A stretch of DNA of 64,000 nt, from NCBI GenBank assembly GCA_902776305.1, contig CACYPS010000012.1, positions 1 to 64,000 of the forward strand, read 5' to 3'. The position numbers were made by a program, and so were the translations under genes. The notes under the pieces are model-generated. The model made no database searches. It had not been told where the DNA came from and saw nothing but the letters and a program-made list of their open reading frames with translations. Source of the DNA: an uncultured Lachnospiraceae bacterium. Its GTDB lineage: Bacteria > Bacillota > Clostridia > Lachnospirales > Lachnospiraceae. Of this stretch, positions 17,123 through 26,379 are shown in pieces (the stretch's first letter is position 1; the number at the start of each line of letters is the position of its first letter).

Positions 17123-19631
17123 GATCAGGCTGCATCTTTTTGCACTTGCTCTTTTTATCATTGGCCTTGAAGGATATCTCCTTAAAAAGGGAGAGGTTCA
17201 TGGATCTGAGAGAAGTACATTTGTACTGACCGCTTTCTGTCTTTTTGCGCTCTATAGTCTTCTTGAGTACCTGTTTCGACTGTTTACCGGTAAAAGAGCA
17301 TCCGCTGTTTTATCGCTCTTGCCCGCAGGTATCGTGTTTCTGTTCTTGAGAGACAGTGCGGTGCGGGACGGACTGGCTACCACTGCGGTTGCTGCCGCTG
17401 CGATTGTTGCCGCAGCCGTCCGAGCAGCATGTTCTTTTATGCCTTACAGAGACAGCGTTCTGCAATATGGCGTATTTGTCCTGGATGCCGTGGCAATATA
17501 TTTTCGGTTTGCCAAATCATTATTGGACGGCAGTTTCTCCACGGACAGAATTCTCTTTATTGTGCTCACGATCCTGACTTTATCGAGTCTTCAGAAAATC
17601 GTCTGCGAGAGGAACAGAGATACTTTTCCCTTTCATTATTTTATTTTGATAGGAGCCATTATGCTGTCGGCTCCCATGGGGAAGGACCCGATTGACTGGA
17701 CGCCGGTCGTAAAGACAGGGCAGAGAGTAGCGGAAAGCGCTTTGGGCATTGTTGACCGTGCTTCCTATTATCTGTCATCCCTTTTTCAATCGGGGGATTA
17801 TACTACCGGCTACAGCTCACTCCTTGTGGACGGGAGGAGAGTCAACCAAACGGACAAGACGCAGCTGAATTTGAAAATATTTGAAACGCCGTATCATGTT
17901 TTCAAGGAAGAGAAAACCGGCAAAAACATGTTAGTGAAAAAGACGGTTTATCTCACCGGAGGAAGTGCAGCTGACAGGGAGCAGCTCATACGATTCCTTA
18001 AATTCATGAGAGATCATGGCGTGTCACATGAGTACGCGGCGCTATTTTCTGAAGTCGCTAAAATGGATGTGGAATATGCCTATCTTGACACGTTCGACGA
18101 GATAGCACCGGTCAATTCCATCGTTCTCCAATCTGAAAGGGGTAAGATTGTTGAAGGGACAGGCATTCGCAGACACAGAAAAGGGTACAGGATCGAGGCG
18201 GAATATCTTGATATCGATTACGGGAGTCCTTATCTGATCGATCTTCTGAGAGAAGACGGAGGCATGGCAGATATGGCGCCGGTTTCAGGCGAAGAAAATC
18301 CGGATGCGGCCGCCCTCAGAGATGATTTGAACAGAAAGAATGCAACACAGCCGATGTCAGGTGAAGCGGAGCCGAATGCATCCTCTTCCCGGGACAGTCG
18401 CATGTTTGAGAGAGGAGAGCTGCGACCATTTTCCTACGATGACGCATGCCGATATATGACGGAGCTCTTCGGCGTCTCTTTAGAGAAAATTATGACGAGT
18501 GAGGAGTACGAGGATGCATACAAGGAAGCAATCGATGCAACGCATTTTACGACGGCGGCGGATGGAGATGAAAGTGGCGTACCGGTAAAAGAGAAAAATG
18601 AGAACCCCATGCGGGAGTATCTGGCAACAGACGGTGCAGATACGAGGATGAAGGGACTTGCCCGGGATATCACGAAAAATGCGGAAAACAGCTATGATGC
18701 GTGCAGACTCATCGAACAATATTTAAGACAGTATACATATGACACGGATGCGGTCGGAGGTTATGATCCGAAGTCAAATATGAGCACTTCGGGAGGTATG
18801 GCAGATATTGCACAGAGATTTCTCTTCGAGACGCAGAAAGGCTACTGCGTGCAGTACACATCCGCCATGGTTATATTGCTTCGCCTTTCCGGGATTCCCG
18901 CGAGAGCGCAGACCGGATTTCGATATGTATTTCCTCTCGAAGAGGAAAGTGTTTACCCTGTGAGCAGCAACTGTGCGCATGTGTGGCCGGAAGCGTTAAT
19001 TGACGGATTCGGATGGGTCCCCTTTGAGCCGACAGCCGCGTTCAGACCGCAGGCAGATTATACCTGGCGAAGGAAAGCAAAGGGTACCCCGGAAAGTACC
19101 GAGGATTACGATGCCGGAGATGTTCCCGACTTGCCGGATCCTTCGACTTCCGATTCTTCGTTGCCGATAGATTCAGAACAGATAAATGAAGCGGATGCGC
19201 CTGCGATTATGAAAGTCGTGTGGCCGATCCTGTTCTGCATAGCAGGTATTCTTATCGTGCTCATCCTCTATATGACTGTTTTCGGCAAGCTTCGCTACAT
19301 GCGTGCTACGCCTGAAAAGAAGCTTGTGATGGATGTGGAGATGATTAAAAAGGCCATCCTTCGGCAGTCGGAAGAGAAGTTCATTGACAGGGGACTGCTC
19401 ATGGATTATGTCGGTCGGGTGCCGTCTGAGATGCGTCCGGATCTCAAGAAGGTGTTTGACGTATATTACAGGATTACATACGGTGCCGAAGCGAACGGAC
19501 ATGTTTCTCCGGATGAGAATGAGCTTGCAAGACGCCTGCGTGAACAATGCATCGAATTATCGCGAACTAATACACGTAAGAGAGGAAAACAGAAAAGATT
19601 CCGGACGTTTTTAAAGCAGAAAGAAAAATAA
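17115..19631 (+). CDS. Membrane-bound transglutaminase-like protein
   Basis: About 838 residues from a GTG at 17115, overlapping the DUF58 stop by 8 bp; an ATG at 17049 gives 22 more residues but a 74-bp overlap. The N-terminal third has about six membrane segments. The transglutaminase core carries the triad: Cys in KGYCVQYTSAM, His in CAHVWPEALI and Asp in LIDGFGW, ending in VPFEPTAAF. A further membrane helix (VVWPILFCIAGILIVLILYM) precedes a cytoplasmic tail. MoxR-DUF58-transglutaminase is a known gene set, presumably an envelope protease or crosslinking system. The extreme C-terminus is basic and is duplicated in the DNA that follows. Confidence 0.88.
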   Translation: MTEIRLHLFALALFIIGLEGYLLKKGEVHGSERSTFVLTAFCLFALYSLLEYLFRLFTGKRASAVLSLLPAGIVFLFLRDSAVRDGLATTAVAAAAIVAAAVRAACSFMPYRDSVLQYGVFVLDAVAIYFRFAKSLLDGSFSTDRILFIVLTILTLSSLQKIVCERNRDTFPFHYFILIGAIMLSAPMGKDPIDWTPVVKTGQRVAESALGIVDRASYYLSSLFQSGDYTTGYSSLLVDGRRVNQTDKTQLNLKIFETPYHVFKEEKTGKNMLVKKTVYLTGGSAADREQLIRFLKFMRDHGVSHEYAALFSEVAKMDVEYAYLDTFDEIAPVNSIVLQSERGKIVEGTGIRRHRKGYRIEAEYLDIDYGSPYLIDLLREDGGMADMAPVSGEENPDAAALRDDLNRKNATQPMSGEAEPNASSSRDSRMFERGELRPFSYDDACRYMTELFGVSLEKIMTSEEYEDAYKEAIDATHFTTAADGDESGVPVKEKNENPMREYLATDGADTRMKGLARDITKNAENSYDACRLIEQYLRQYTYDTDAVGGYDPKSNMSTSGGMADIAQRFLFETQKGYCVQYTSAMVILLRLSGIPARAQTGFRYVFPLEEESVYPVSSNCAHVWPEALIDGFGWVPFEPTAAFRPQADYTWRRKAKGTPESTEDYDAGDVPDLPDPSTSDSSLPIDSEQINEADAPAIMKVVWPILFCIAGILIVLILYMTVFGKLRYMRATPEKKLVMDVEMIKKAILRQSEEKFIDRGLLMDYVGRVPSEMRPDLKKVFDVYYRITYGAEANGHVSPDENELARRLREQCIELSRTNTRKRGKQKRFRTFLKQKEK

Positions 19632-19715
19632 TGCATATAAGAGAGGGAAACAGAAAAGATTCCGGACGTTCTTAAAGCAGAAAGAAAAATAATGCACATA
19701 AGAGAGGAAACAGTA
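19569..19715 (+). repeat. 61-bp tandem repeat made from the transglutaminase 3' end
   Basis: Units begin at 19569 (coding), 19630 and 19691. The first two are nearly identical over their full 61 bp and include AGAGAGGAAAACAG and GATTCCGGACGTT. The third is cut off after AAGAGAGGAAACAG and provides the AGAGAGGA ribosome binding site of the carboxypeptidase gene. Confidence 0.92.
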
Positions 19716-21224
19716 ATGACAACAAAGACACAGGAAATGTTAGATCGGCTTAAAATATTCTTTGACGAGGAGGAGCATCTTAACAATGCCGCTCATATCG
19801 TTCAGTTCGACATGGAGACATTGTGCCCGCCCGCTGCCATGGAAGCGGCCGGCGATACGGCTTCTTATCTGACAAATAAAATCTTTCTGATACACAGGAA
19901 TCCGGAGTTCCTCGAGGCTGCTTCCTGGCTCTATGATCACAGGGACGAGCTCGATGAGTTTGACCGTACCATGGCGGAGCAGCTGCACAGGGAGGATGCC
20001 CGTATATGCAGAGTCACTCCCGAGCAGGACAGAGAGTTTTCGAAGACTTACAATAAAGCCTATGCTGACTGGCTCAAGGCGAAGCAGAAGTCGGATTTTG
20101 CCGCATTTGCCCCGTCTCTCAAGGCCGTGCGGGAGGTGGAACTCACGAGGGTTGATCTGATGACTGAGAAAAGTCCTGTTGTCTATGACAATCTTCTGGA
20201 TCTCTATGAGAGAGGGATGACTGCCGCAAAGATTGATGAGATTTTTGACAAATGCCGCACGCGCCTTGTGCCCCTTCTGCGCAAAATTATGGCGAGCGAA
20301 AAGGTCATCCGCCGCGATTTTGTGACTCGTACGGTGGATGAGATTGCACAGGAAAAAATGGCGCGTTATCTGCTCGAGACAATCGGTTTCGATTTTGAGC
20401 GCGGCGCATTCTCGACAACCGAGCACCCGTTCACGGACAGTATGGGACCGGATGACGAGCGTGTCACGACGCATTTTTTCCCAAATCTCTTCCTGTCCAG
20501 CATGTACAGTACAATCCACGAGGGAGGGCATGCACTGTTTGACCAGAATCAGCCGCGCGAGGACTGGACGCACCACATCTATGAGGGAAAGACGATGGGT
20601 CAGCACGAGTCCGTATCCAGATTCTATGAAAATGTGATCGGACGCTCGGAGGCGTTCATTCATCTTATTTACCCGAAAGTTAGGGAGCTTTTCCCGGATG
20701 CAATGTGTGATGTGACCGAGCGGGAGCTCTATGAGGCAGTCAATTTTGTGAAGCCGTCGCTCATTCGCACGGAGGCAGATGAATTCACTTACATTTTCCA
20801 CATCATGATCCGGTATGAGATTGAGAAGATGATCGTGGCGGGTGAAGTGGAAATCGATAAGCTTCCGAAAATCTGGAATGATAAGTATGAAGAATATCTC
20901 GGAATCAGACCTTCCGACGATGCATCCGGAGTGCTTCAGGATGTTCACTGGACGTCCGGCTTCGGCTACTTCCCGACGTATGCGCTCGGCAACATGTACA
21001 ATTCCATGTATGCGGCAAGGATGCGGAAGGAAATTGATGTAGACGAGGCGGTTGCAAACGGAAACTTTGCTCTCATAAACGGCTGGATGTCGGAAAATGT
21101 GTGGAAGAAGGCGGACCGCCTTGCACCGGCAGATTGGATCAGGGATATCACGGGGCGCGAACTCTCTCCGGATGATTTCCTGGACTATCTGGAAAAGAAG
21201 TATTCGGACTTGTATGAGCTCTGA
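19716..21224 (+). CDS. M32 family metallocarboxypeptidase (Taq type)
   Basis: 502 residues, typical of the family. The zinc motif HEGGH is at residues 268-272, with the downstream Glu in MGQHESVSRFYENV and the family block IRPSDDASGVLQDVHW. It removes C-terminal residues from peptides in the cytoplasm. The ATG at 19716 is preferred because AGAGAGGA lies 8 bases before it; a start at 19692 falls inside that site. Confidence 0.95.
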   Translation: MTTKTQEMLDRLKIFFDEEEHLNNAAHIVQFDMETLCPPAAMEAAGDTASYLTNKIFLIHRNPEFLEAASWLYDHRDELDEFDRTMAEQLHREDARICRVTPEQDREFSKTYNKAYADWLKAKQKSDFAAFAPSLKAVREVELTRVDLMTEKSPVVYDNLLDLYERGMTAAKIDEIFDKCRTRLVPLLRKIMASEKVIRRDFVTRTVDEIAQEKMARYLLETIGFDFERGAFSTTEHPFTDSMGPDDERVTTHFFPNLFLSSMYSTIHEGGHALFDQNQPREDWTHHIYEGKTMGQHESVSRFYENVIGRSEAFIHLIYPKVRELFPDAMCDVTERELYEAVNFVKPSLIRTEADEFTYIFHIMIRYEIEKMIVAGEVEIDKLPKIWNDKYEEYLGIRPSDDASGVLQDVHWTSGFGYFPTYALGNMYNSMYAARMRKEIDVDEAVANGNFALINGWMSENVWKKADRLAPADWIRDITGRELSPDDFLDYLEKKYSDLYEL

Positions 21225-21427
21225 TATCCGCAGTATATCCTGCACTGTAAGAGACAGGATTTTGAAAATAATCCTGCAATGTATGACGTATTGTGCTGCA
21301 TAGAAAATATTCAACATGGAATACATCGTGAAGTACAATAGTTATGAATCCGATAAAATCAAGCCTGAGTATTCAGTGTGGTGTCGGAAGAAAATTCAGA
21401 GAAATATACAGAGAGAGAGGAAAATAT

Positions 21428-22573
21428 ATGTCTAACGAAAAGATGATCTCGGATAGTCCGGAACTGAGCCGGGATAAAGTTATTATAAGGACAAGTATTA
21501 TCGGCATTCTGGCAAATGTTATGCTCGCTGCTTTCAAAGCAGTCATCGGATTGGCATCTAATTCAATCGCAGTTATCCTGGATGCGGTAAATAATCTGTC
21601 TGATGCTCTGTCTTCGATTATAACAATCGTGGGAACAAAGCTTGCGGGAAAGCTGCCGGACAAGAAGCATCCTCTCGGATATGGTCGAATCGAGTATCTC
21701 AGCGCTATGATCGTATCCGGTATCGTTCTTTATGCAGGTATCACCTCAGCTGTGGAGTCTGTAAAGAAGATCATTCATCCGGAAAAACCGGATTACAGTG
21801 TCACTTCTCTGGTCATCATCGCCGTCGCAGTCGGCGTCAAGATCATCCTGGGAAGATTTGTCAAAGCGCAGGGAGAAAAAGTTCATTCCGGTTCTCTGAT
21901 CGCATCGGGTTCCGACGCTATGTTTGATGCGATTCTTTCATCCTCGGTACTTGCTTCCGCAATTATCTTTATGGTGAGCGGTTTATCTCTGGAAGCTTAT
22001 GTCGGAGCAGTCATTTCTGTAATTATCATTAAATCAGGTATTGAGATGATGATTGAGACGCTGAATGACATTCTGGGGACAAGGGCAGACAGGGAGACCA
22101 CATCCGAAATCAAGAAAATCCTGACAGCGGAAAAGGATGTGCGAGGGGCATATGACCTGATTATCCACAATTACGGACCGGATAAGAATCTTGCATCCGT
22201 TCATGTTGAGCTGCCGGATACCATGACGGTAAAAGAGGTAGACCGCCTGACGAGAAAGCTCGAGACGAAGATTTATAAGGAGACCGGCATCATTATGACC
22301 GGCGTTGGTGTGTATTCTTTCAATACGGGCGACGATGAGGCTGCGAGAATCCGAATGGATATTTATAAGAGAGTATTGGCCCACGACTGGGTCGTCCAGA
22401 TACACGGTTTTTATGTGGATCTTGAGACAAAGGAGATGACATTTGACGTTGTCATGAGTTTTGATATTGAGCCGGAAAAAGGCCTGCAGATCATATACGA
22501 TGAAGTATGCGCTGCTTATCCGGATTACAAGATCGTTATTGCACCGGATGTGGATATATCGGTGACGTATTGA
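21428..22573 (+). CDS. Cation diffusion facilitator family transporter
   Basis: 381 residues from the ATG at 21428 (AGAGAGGA upstream). The first metal-site motif is D52-AVNNLS-D59, and SGSDAMFDAILSS supplies the second site, as in Mn/Zn/Fe CDF proteins. Six membrane segments occupy residues 20-220, followed by a cytoplasmic CDF dimer domain. The C-terminal extension (about 80 residues, GFYVDLETKEMTFDVVMSF) is a second ferredoxin-like domain found in some CDF proteins. Exports a divalent metal; which metal is unknown. Confidence 0.9.
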   Translation: MSNEKMISDSPELSRDKVIIRTSIIGILANVMLAAFKAVIGLASNSIAVILDAVNNLSDALSSIITIVGTKLAGKLPDKKHPLGYGRIEYLSAMIVSGIVLYAGITSAVESVKKIIHPEKPDYSVTSLVIIAVAVGVKIILGRFVKAQGEKVHSGSLIASGSDAMFDAILSSSVLASAIIFMVSGLSLEAYVGAVISVIIIKSGIEMMIETLNDILGTRADRETTSEIKKILTAEKDVRGAYDLIIHNYGPDKNLASVHVELPDTMTVKEVDRLTRKLETKIYKETGIIMTGVGVYSFNTGDDEAARIRMDIYKRVLAHDWVVQIHGFYVDLETKEMTFDVVMSFDIEPEKGLQIIYDEVCAAYPDYKIVIAPDVDISVTY

Positions 22574-22665
22574 GAATGTAGCACGTAAATCGGACTTTTA
22601 TAGCAAGTTGCAGTGCAACTTCCGATGGTAACCGGAGCATGATTGAATAACATCAGGAGTATAGT

Positions 22666-23205
22666 ATGAAAATAGGTAACACGGTCATTAGGACCGTCAG
22701 AGGTGATATCACGAAAATCGATTATGTGGAAGCTATAGTAAACGCAGCGAACCGCACTCTTCTCGGAGGCGGCGGTGTGGACGGAGCCATTCATCGTGCT
22801 GCAGGAAGAGAACTGCTTGCAGAGTGCCGCACACTGCACGGCTGTGAGACCGGCGAGGCCAAGATGACCGGAGCTTACAATCTTCCCTGCAAGTACGTCA
22901 TTCATACCGTCGGGCCGGTCTGGTCAGGCGGAAGAAGAGGAGAGCCTGCGCTCCTGACCGGTTGCTATATGAATTCACTGACACTGGCAATGCATAAGGG
23001 AATCAGGACCATTGCATTTCCGTCCATATCGACAGGCGTGTATTCATACCCGATCGATCAGGCGTCAGAGATCGCGGTCGATGCGGTGGTCGAATTCGTG
23101 CAGCGGCATCCGGCAGCCATGGATGAGATAGTCTGGGTGCTCTTCGACGACGTGACAAAACGATACTATGATAAGGCACTCGAGCTGGCGGAGAGGACTC
23201 TGTGA
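22666..23205 (+). CDS. Macro domain protein (ADP-ribose hydrolase, YmdB-like)
   Basis: 179 residues, one macro domain. VRGDIT, VNAANR and the glycine-rich loop GGGGVDGAIHRAAG (residues 34-47) bind ADP-ribose, and the second loop reads ISTGVYSYP. MacroD-type members remove ADP-ribose from proteins or hydrolyse O-acetyl-ADP-ribose. The small hairpin AAGTTGC-AGT-GCAACTT lies in the gap upstream. Confidence 0.93.
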   Translation: MKIGNTVIRTVRGDITKIDYVEAIVNAANRTLLGGGGVDGAIHRAAGRELLAECRTLHGCETGEAKMTGAYNLPCKYVIHTVGPVWSGGRRGEPALLTGCYMNSLTLAMHKGIRTIAFPSISTGVYSYPIDQASEIAVDAVVEFVQRHPAAMDEIVWVLFDDVTKRYYDKALELAERTL

Positions 23206-23251
23206 AGAGTTTATTATCTCTTTGAAACCGCTTATCTATGAGGGGAAAGAT

Positions 23252-24136
23252 ATGACAGTTGACGAGGCAAGAAAGATACAAAGAGACTTTTATGACAAGT
23301 CAAACCCATCCGAGGAAGATATATTCCTTTTTACTGAGGCAATGGGTTTTCTGATCCGTGAGCTGAGTGATCCGCATGATATGATGGAGCTTGGCGGCTG
23401 GTATTATGATAGGCGCCGGTTTGATCTGGCGCTGAAGTATTACGAAATGGCTTCAGCTTACAATATTGATGCAGCGGATGAGTGTCTCGGATACATCTGG
23501 TACTACGGCCGTACCGGTGAGCGGGATTATGAGAAGGCTTATCAGCATTTTTCCCGGTCGATGGAACGCGGGAATCCGGTCAGTACATATAAGGTCGCTG
23601 ACATGTACAGGAACGGTTACTACGTAGAAAAGGATCAGGAGAAATACAGACAAATCATCGAAGATCTCTACCCTCGTGTGAAGGATGCCGGATATGTTCA
23701 TGAACCGTTACCCGAGGTGTTTACGCGGCTGGCCCGGATTCGCAAAGAAGAAGGGAGGCACGAGGAGGCTGCTGACCTGTATCTGCAGGCAAAAGACTTT
23801 CTTGCACAGCGAATTCGATACAATGCGTTTTTCGGCAATCTCAATATCATGAAGTGGCTGATTGATGACTTGTATGAAATCATCGAATTCGATCCCGAAT
23901 ATGTCGATCTGTTCGATTTATATTATGTTCTGAAACAGCCTGCACATGTCACATTTTTCTATAAGATGAAAAAGCAGGTACTGGAGTCTATGGAGGAAGA
24001 AGGAGCGGTCGTGGTCCATTTTAATGACAGATGGTACCGGGACCGTGACGAGTTCTTCAGGAAAGCGGTTGTCGATGGTGAGAAACTGACGTCATTATAT
24101 CAGAGCTTATATGGATTTCATGTGTCCATCGTGTAA
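23252..24136 (+). CDS. Sel1/TPR-like repeat protein
   Basis: 294 residues from the ATG at 23252 (AGGGGAAAG upstream). Helical repeats of the Sel1 type are visible (FDLALKYYEMASAYN, then RDYEKAYQHFSRSMERGN, then STYKVADMYRNGYYVEKD). Such repeats are protein-interaction scaffolds. It is followed on the same strand by a J-domain protein and a HIRAN protein with gaps of 54 and 44 bp, suggesting one transcript. Confidence 0.75.
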   Translation: MTVDEARKIQRDFYDKSNPSEEDIFLFTEAMGFLIRELSDPHDMMELGGWYYDRRRFDLALKYYEMASAYNIDAADECLGYIWYYGRTGERDYEKAYQHFSRSMERGNPVSTYKVADMYRNGYYVEKDQEKYRQIIEDLYPRVKDAGYVHEPLPEVFTRLARIRKEEGRHEEAADLYLQAKDFLAQRIRYNAFFGNLNIMKWLIDDLYEIIEFDPEYVDLFDLYYVLKQPAHVTFFYKMKKQVLESMEEEGAVVVHFNDRWYRDRDEFFRKAVVDGEKLTSLYQSLYGFHVSIV

Positions 24137-24190
24137 TCATTATTGAATGATGGTGTCGGCACTGTGATGACGTTTAGGGGGGGAACGGCC

Positions 24191-24970
24191 ATGGATATAA
24201 TAAAAATCAGGAATGCGGATTATGACCGGTATGAGGAACTGCTCATGCAGCGCGACCAGCTCCGCAAGGAAGCAGATATCTATCACGGACTCTATGTCAG
24301 GGAATTCGGGGATCTGCATCTGCGAATATTTGATAAGCAAATTGACTGCATCGGAAAGAAAAAAATGATCGGGTACTATCAGCTCGCTATCAACCGCGGC
24401 AATGCAATCGATCAGACCTTAACAGATGCGCTGATCCATGAGGAGATGGAGAACTACCGAAAACGGCTTCAGACCATGATAGAGGAAAATGACGCCGCTA
24501 AAAAGATGTCGGAAGTCACTTCGGTTACTGTTCTGAAGATCAAGCGGCTTTATCGAAAGCTGGCCAAACAGCTGCATCCCGATATCAATCCGAAGACAGG
24601 GGAAATTCCCGAGTTGATGGAGCTTTGGAATATGATTACCACAGCCTATAACACGAATTCCCTGAACGACATGGAGGAGGCAGAACTTCTTGTGAGTCAG
24701 GCACTGGAACGAATCGGTATGGGCTGTATGGAGATTGAAATACCGAATCTTGAGGAGAAGATTGAAGCTGTGGAGGCGGATATCCAAAAAATCCGAGAGA
24801 CGGATCCTTATCAGTATAAGTATCTGCTGGATGATTCGGAGGCAGTGGAGGAGAGAAAGCGTGAACTGAAAGCGAAGTTTGATGAGTACAGCGAGTATGA
24901 GAAGCAGCTGGATGCCGTGATCGATCATATATTAAACAGCGGTGTGAAGATCATCTGGAAAATGAACTGA
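24191..24970 (+). CDS. J-domain-like protein
   Basis: 259 residues from the ATG at 24191 (GGGGGG upstream). Residues 1-115 are helical and coiled-coil-like. The J-domain core IKRLYRKLAKQLHPDINP has the HPD motif at 129-131, followed by NMITTAYNTN. The C-terminus (about 175-259) is again coiled-coil. HPD-containing proteins stimulate DnaK ATPase, so it may recruit DnaK to an unknown client. It has no Gly/Phe or zinc region, so it is not DnaJ itself. Confidence 0.75.
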   Translation: MDIIKIRNADYDRYEELLMQRDQLRKEADIYHGLYVREFGDLHLRIFDKQIDCIGKKKMIGYYQLAINRGNAIDQTLTDALIHEEMENYRKRLQTMIEENDAAKKMSEVTSVTVLKIKRLYRKLAKQLHPDINPKTGEIPELMELWNMITTAYNTNSLNDMEEAELLVSQALERIGMGCMEIEIPNLEEKIEAVEADIQKIRETDPYQYKYLLDDSEAVEERKRELKAKFDEYSEYEKQLDAVIDHILNSGVKIIWKMN

Positions 24971-25014
24971 AAAATCAATCGGAACAGCCGGATCGGACAT
25001 GAGGGGTGTTGAAA

Positions 25015-25407
25015 ATGGCAGAAGAATTAAGTATCAAGCAGGATGGGATTGTATCTCTGACAGAGAATCATGATCTTGGAAGTCTGATTAAGCCGCTTAC
25101 AAAGGAAATTCATCTTTTTGACTCGTTCGTTGCAGGGACAACGCATCTGTCTGACAAATCCGTACTCGATGAGATCGGAATCGGAGATAAGCTGACATTG
25201 AAACGGGAGGATAATAAGTTCGACAGCAACGCGATCCTCATTCTGACTGAGAGCAAAAAGAAGCTCGGGTACGTGCCGGAAAAGGACAATGTGATATTTG
25301 CAAGGCTGATGGATGCGGGAAAACTGCTTATCGCCCGCATTGCAAAGATCGAAAAGAGAGGAAGCTTTACGCAGATCAGCATAGGAATTTATCTGATAGA
25401 TTTCTGA
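25015..25407 (+). CDS. HIRAN domain protein
   Basis: 130 residues. The HIRAN pattern is clear: FVAGTTH (about residue 39), LKREDNKFDSNAILI (about 64-78) and LGYVPEKDNVIFARLMDAGK. HIRAN domains in Rad5/HLTF-type proteins bind DNA 3' ends; bacterial stand-alone versions are uncharacterised. GAGGGG precedes the ATG; a TTG two codons earlier is an alternative start. Confidence 0.82.
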   Translation: MAEELSIKQDGIVSLTENHDLGSLIKPLTKEIHLFDSFVAGTTHLSDKSVLDEIGIGDKLTLKREDNKFDSNAILILTESKKKLGYVPEKDNVIFARLMDAGKLLIARIAKIEKRGSFTQISIGIYLIDF

Positions 25408-25492
25408 CGCCGGCTTCTCTTACTGAGATAAGATATCGGCTGCATGTCCGATTAATCGTTCCAAGAACCGTATCACTTGAGGTGATTAAGAC

Positions 25493-26296
25493 ATGAAGTA
25501 TAAAAATTACATTTTCGACCTCTACGCAACCCTGGTCGATATACACACGAATCAGAATCCCGCCGTTTTCTGGCGACGCATCGCCGCCATCATGCACTCA
25601 TACGGCGCGGTATACAAGCCGTCCGATCTGAAGAAGCGCTACAGATCGCTGATTGCGGCAAATGAAGCCCGGCTCTCAAAAGAGCTCGGAACCGAGTACC
25701 CGGAAATTGAACTGGGCGATGTTTTTGTTGAGCTTCTTTTGTCTGCGCCGGAGTATCATACACTCGGCATCTGGGGAGACCCGCATATGTGGTCCGAAGA
25801 GGTGCTTGAGAGGTGGTGCTCGGCATTTGCAAACGCATTCCGCGTTATCTCCCGCATCCGATTCAAATTGTATCCGGATACGATCCGGATGCTGGATAAG
25901 CTGAAAGAAGAGGGAAAACACATATATCTTCTCTCCAATGCCCAGAGTCTCTTTACGAGACCTGAGATGGAAGAACTCGGCCTCACTCGCTATTTTGAGG
26001 ATATTTTTATATCTTCGGAGCACCATATGAAAAAGCCGGAGCCGCGCTTCATGCGGGATCTCTTAGAGAAGCACGGGCTTGATCCGGATGAGAGCGTGAT
26101 GGTCGGGAATGAGATCAGATCGGACATCGTGATGGCCGCCCGCTGCGGGGTGAACGGAATTCTGGTCAACCACGACGGCTACAGTGAGCGGGAGATAGAG
26201 GACGGTTTTGCAAAAGCGCTGGAGCTGGTTCCCGATGAAAGGCGGGGAAAAGTGGAACTGAGGGCACAAGACAATCTCATGTGTGCTATAATGTAA
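25493..26296 (+). CDS. HAD-superfamily hydrolase
   Basis: 267 residues. Motif I is FDLYATLVD: the nucleophile Asp is present but the second Asp of DxD is Tyr, the arrangement seen in L-2-haloacid dehalogenases and some other HAD proteins. Motif II is YLLSNAQS, motif III the Lys in MKKPEPRF and motif IV VGNEIRSDI. The insertion after motif I marks a C1-type cap. Phosphatase or dehalogenase substrate unknown. GAGGTGATT upstream supports the start. Confidence 0.85.
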   Translation: MKYKNYIFDLYATLVDIHTNQNPAVFWRRIAAIMHSYGAVYKPSDLKKRYRSLIAANEARLSKELGTEYPEIELGDVFVELLLSAPEYHTLGIWGDPHMWSEEVLERWCSAFANAFRVISRIRFKLYPDTIRMLDKLKEEGKHIYLLSNAQSLFTRPEMEELGLTRYFEDIFISSEHHMKKPEPRFMRDLLEKHGLDPDESVMVGNEIRSDIVMAARCGVNGILVNHDGYSEREIEDGFAKALELVPDERRGKVELRAQDNLMCAIM

Positions 26297-26379
26297 GAAA
26301 TAAAATCTTAAGGAGTTTTTTGGATATAGACGATAGCAGACAATCCATGACATTCCGTCACAAAGAAAGTGATTACAGC

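Noticed and set aside
19740-21338. 532-codon open frame on the minus strand
   Set aside because: It is exactly antisense to the clear M32 carboxypeptidase gene, has no family features and no ribosome binding site.
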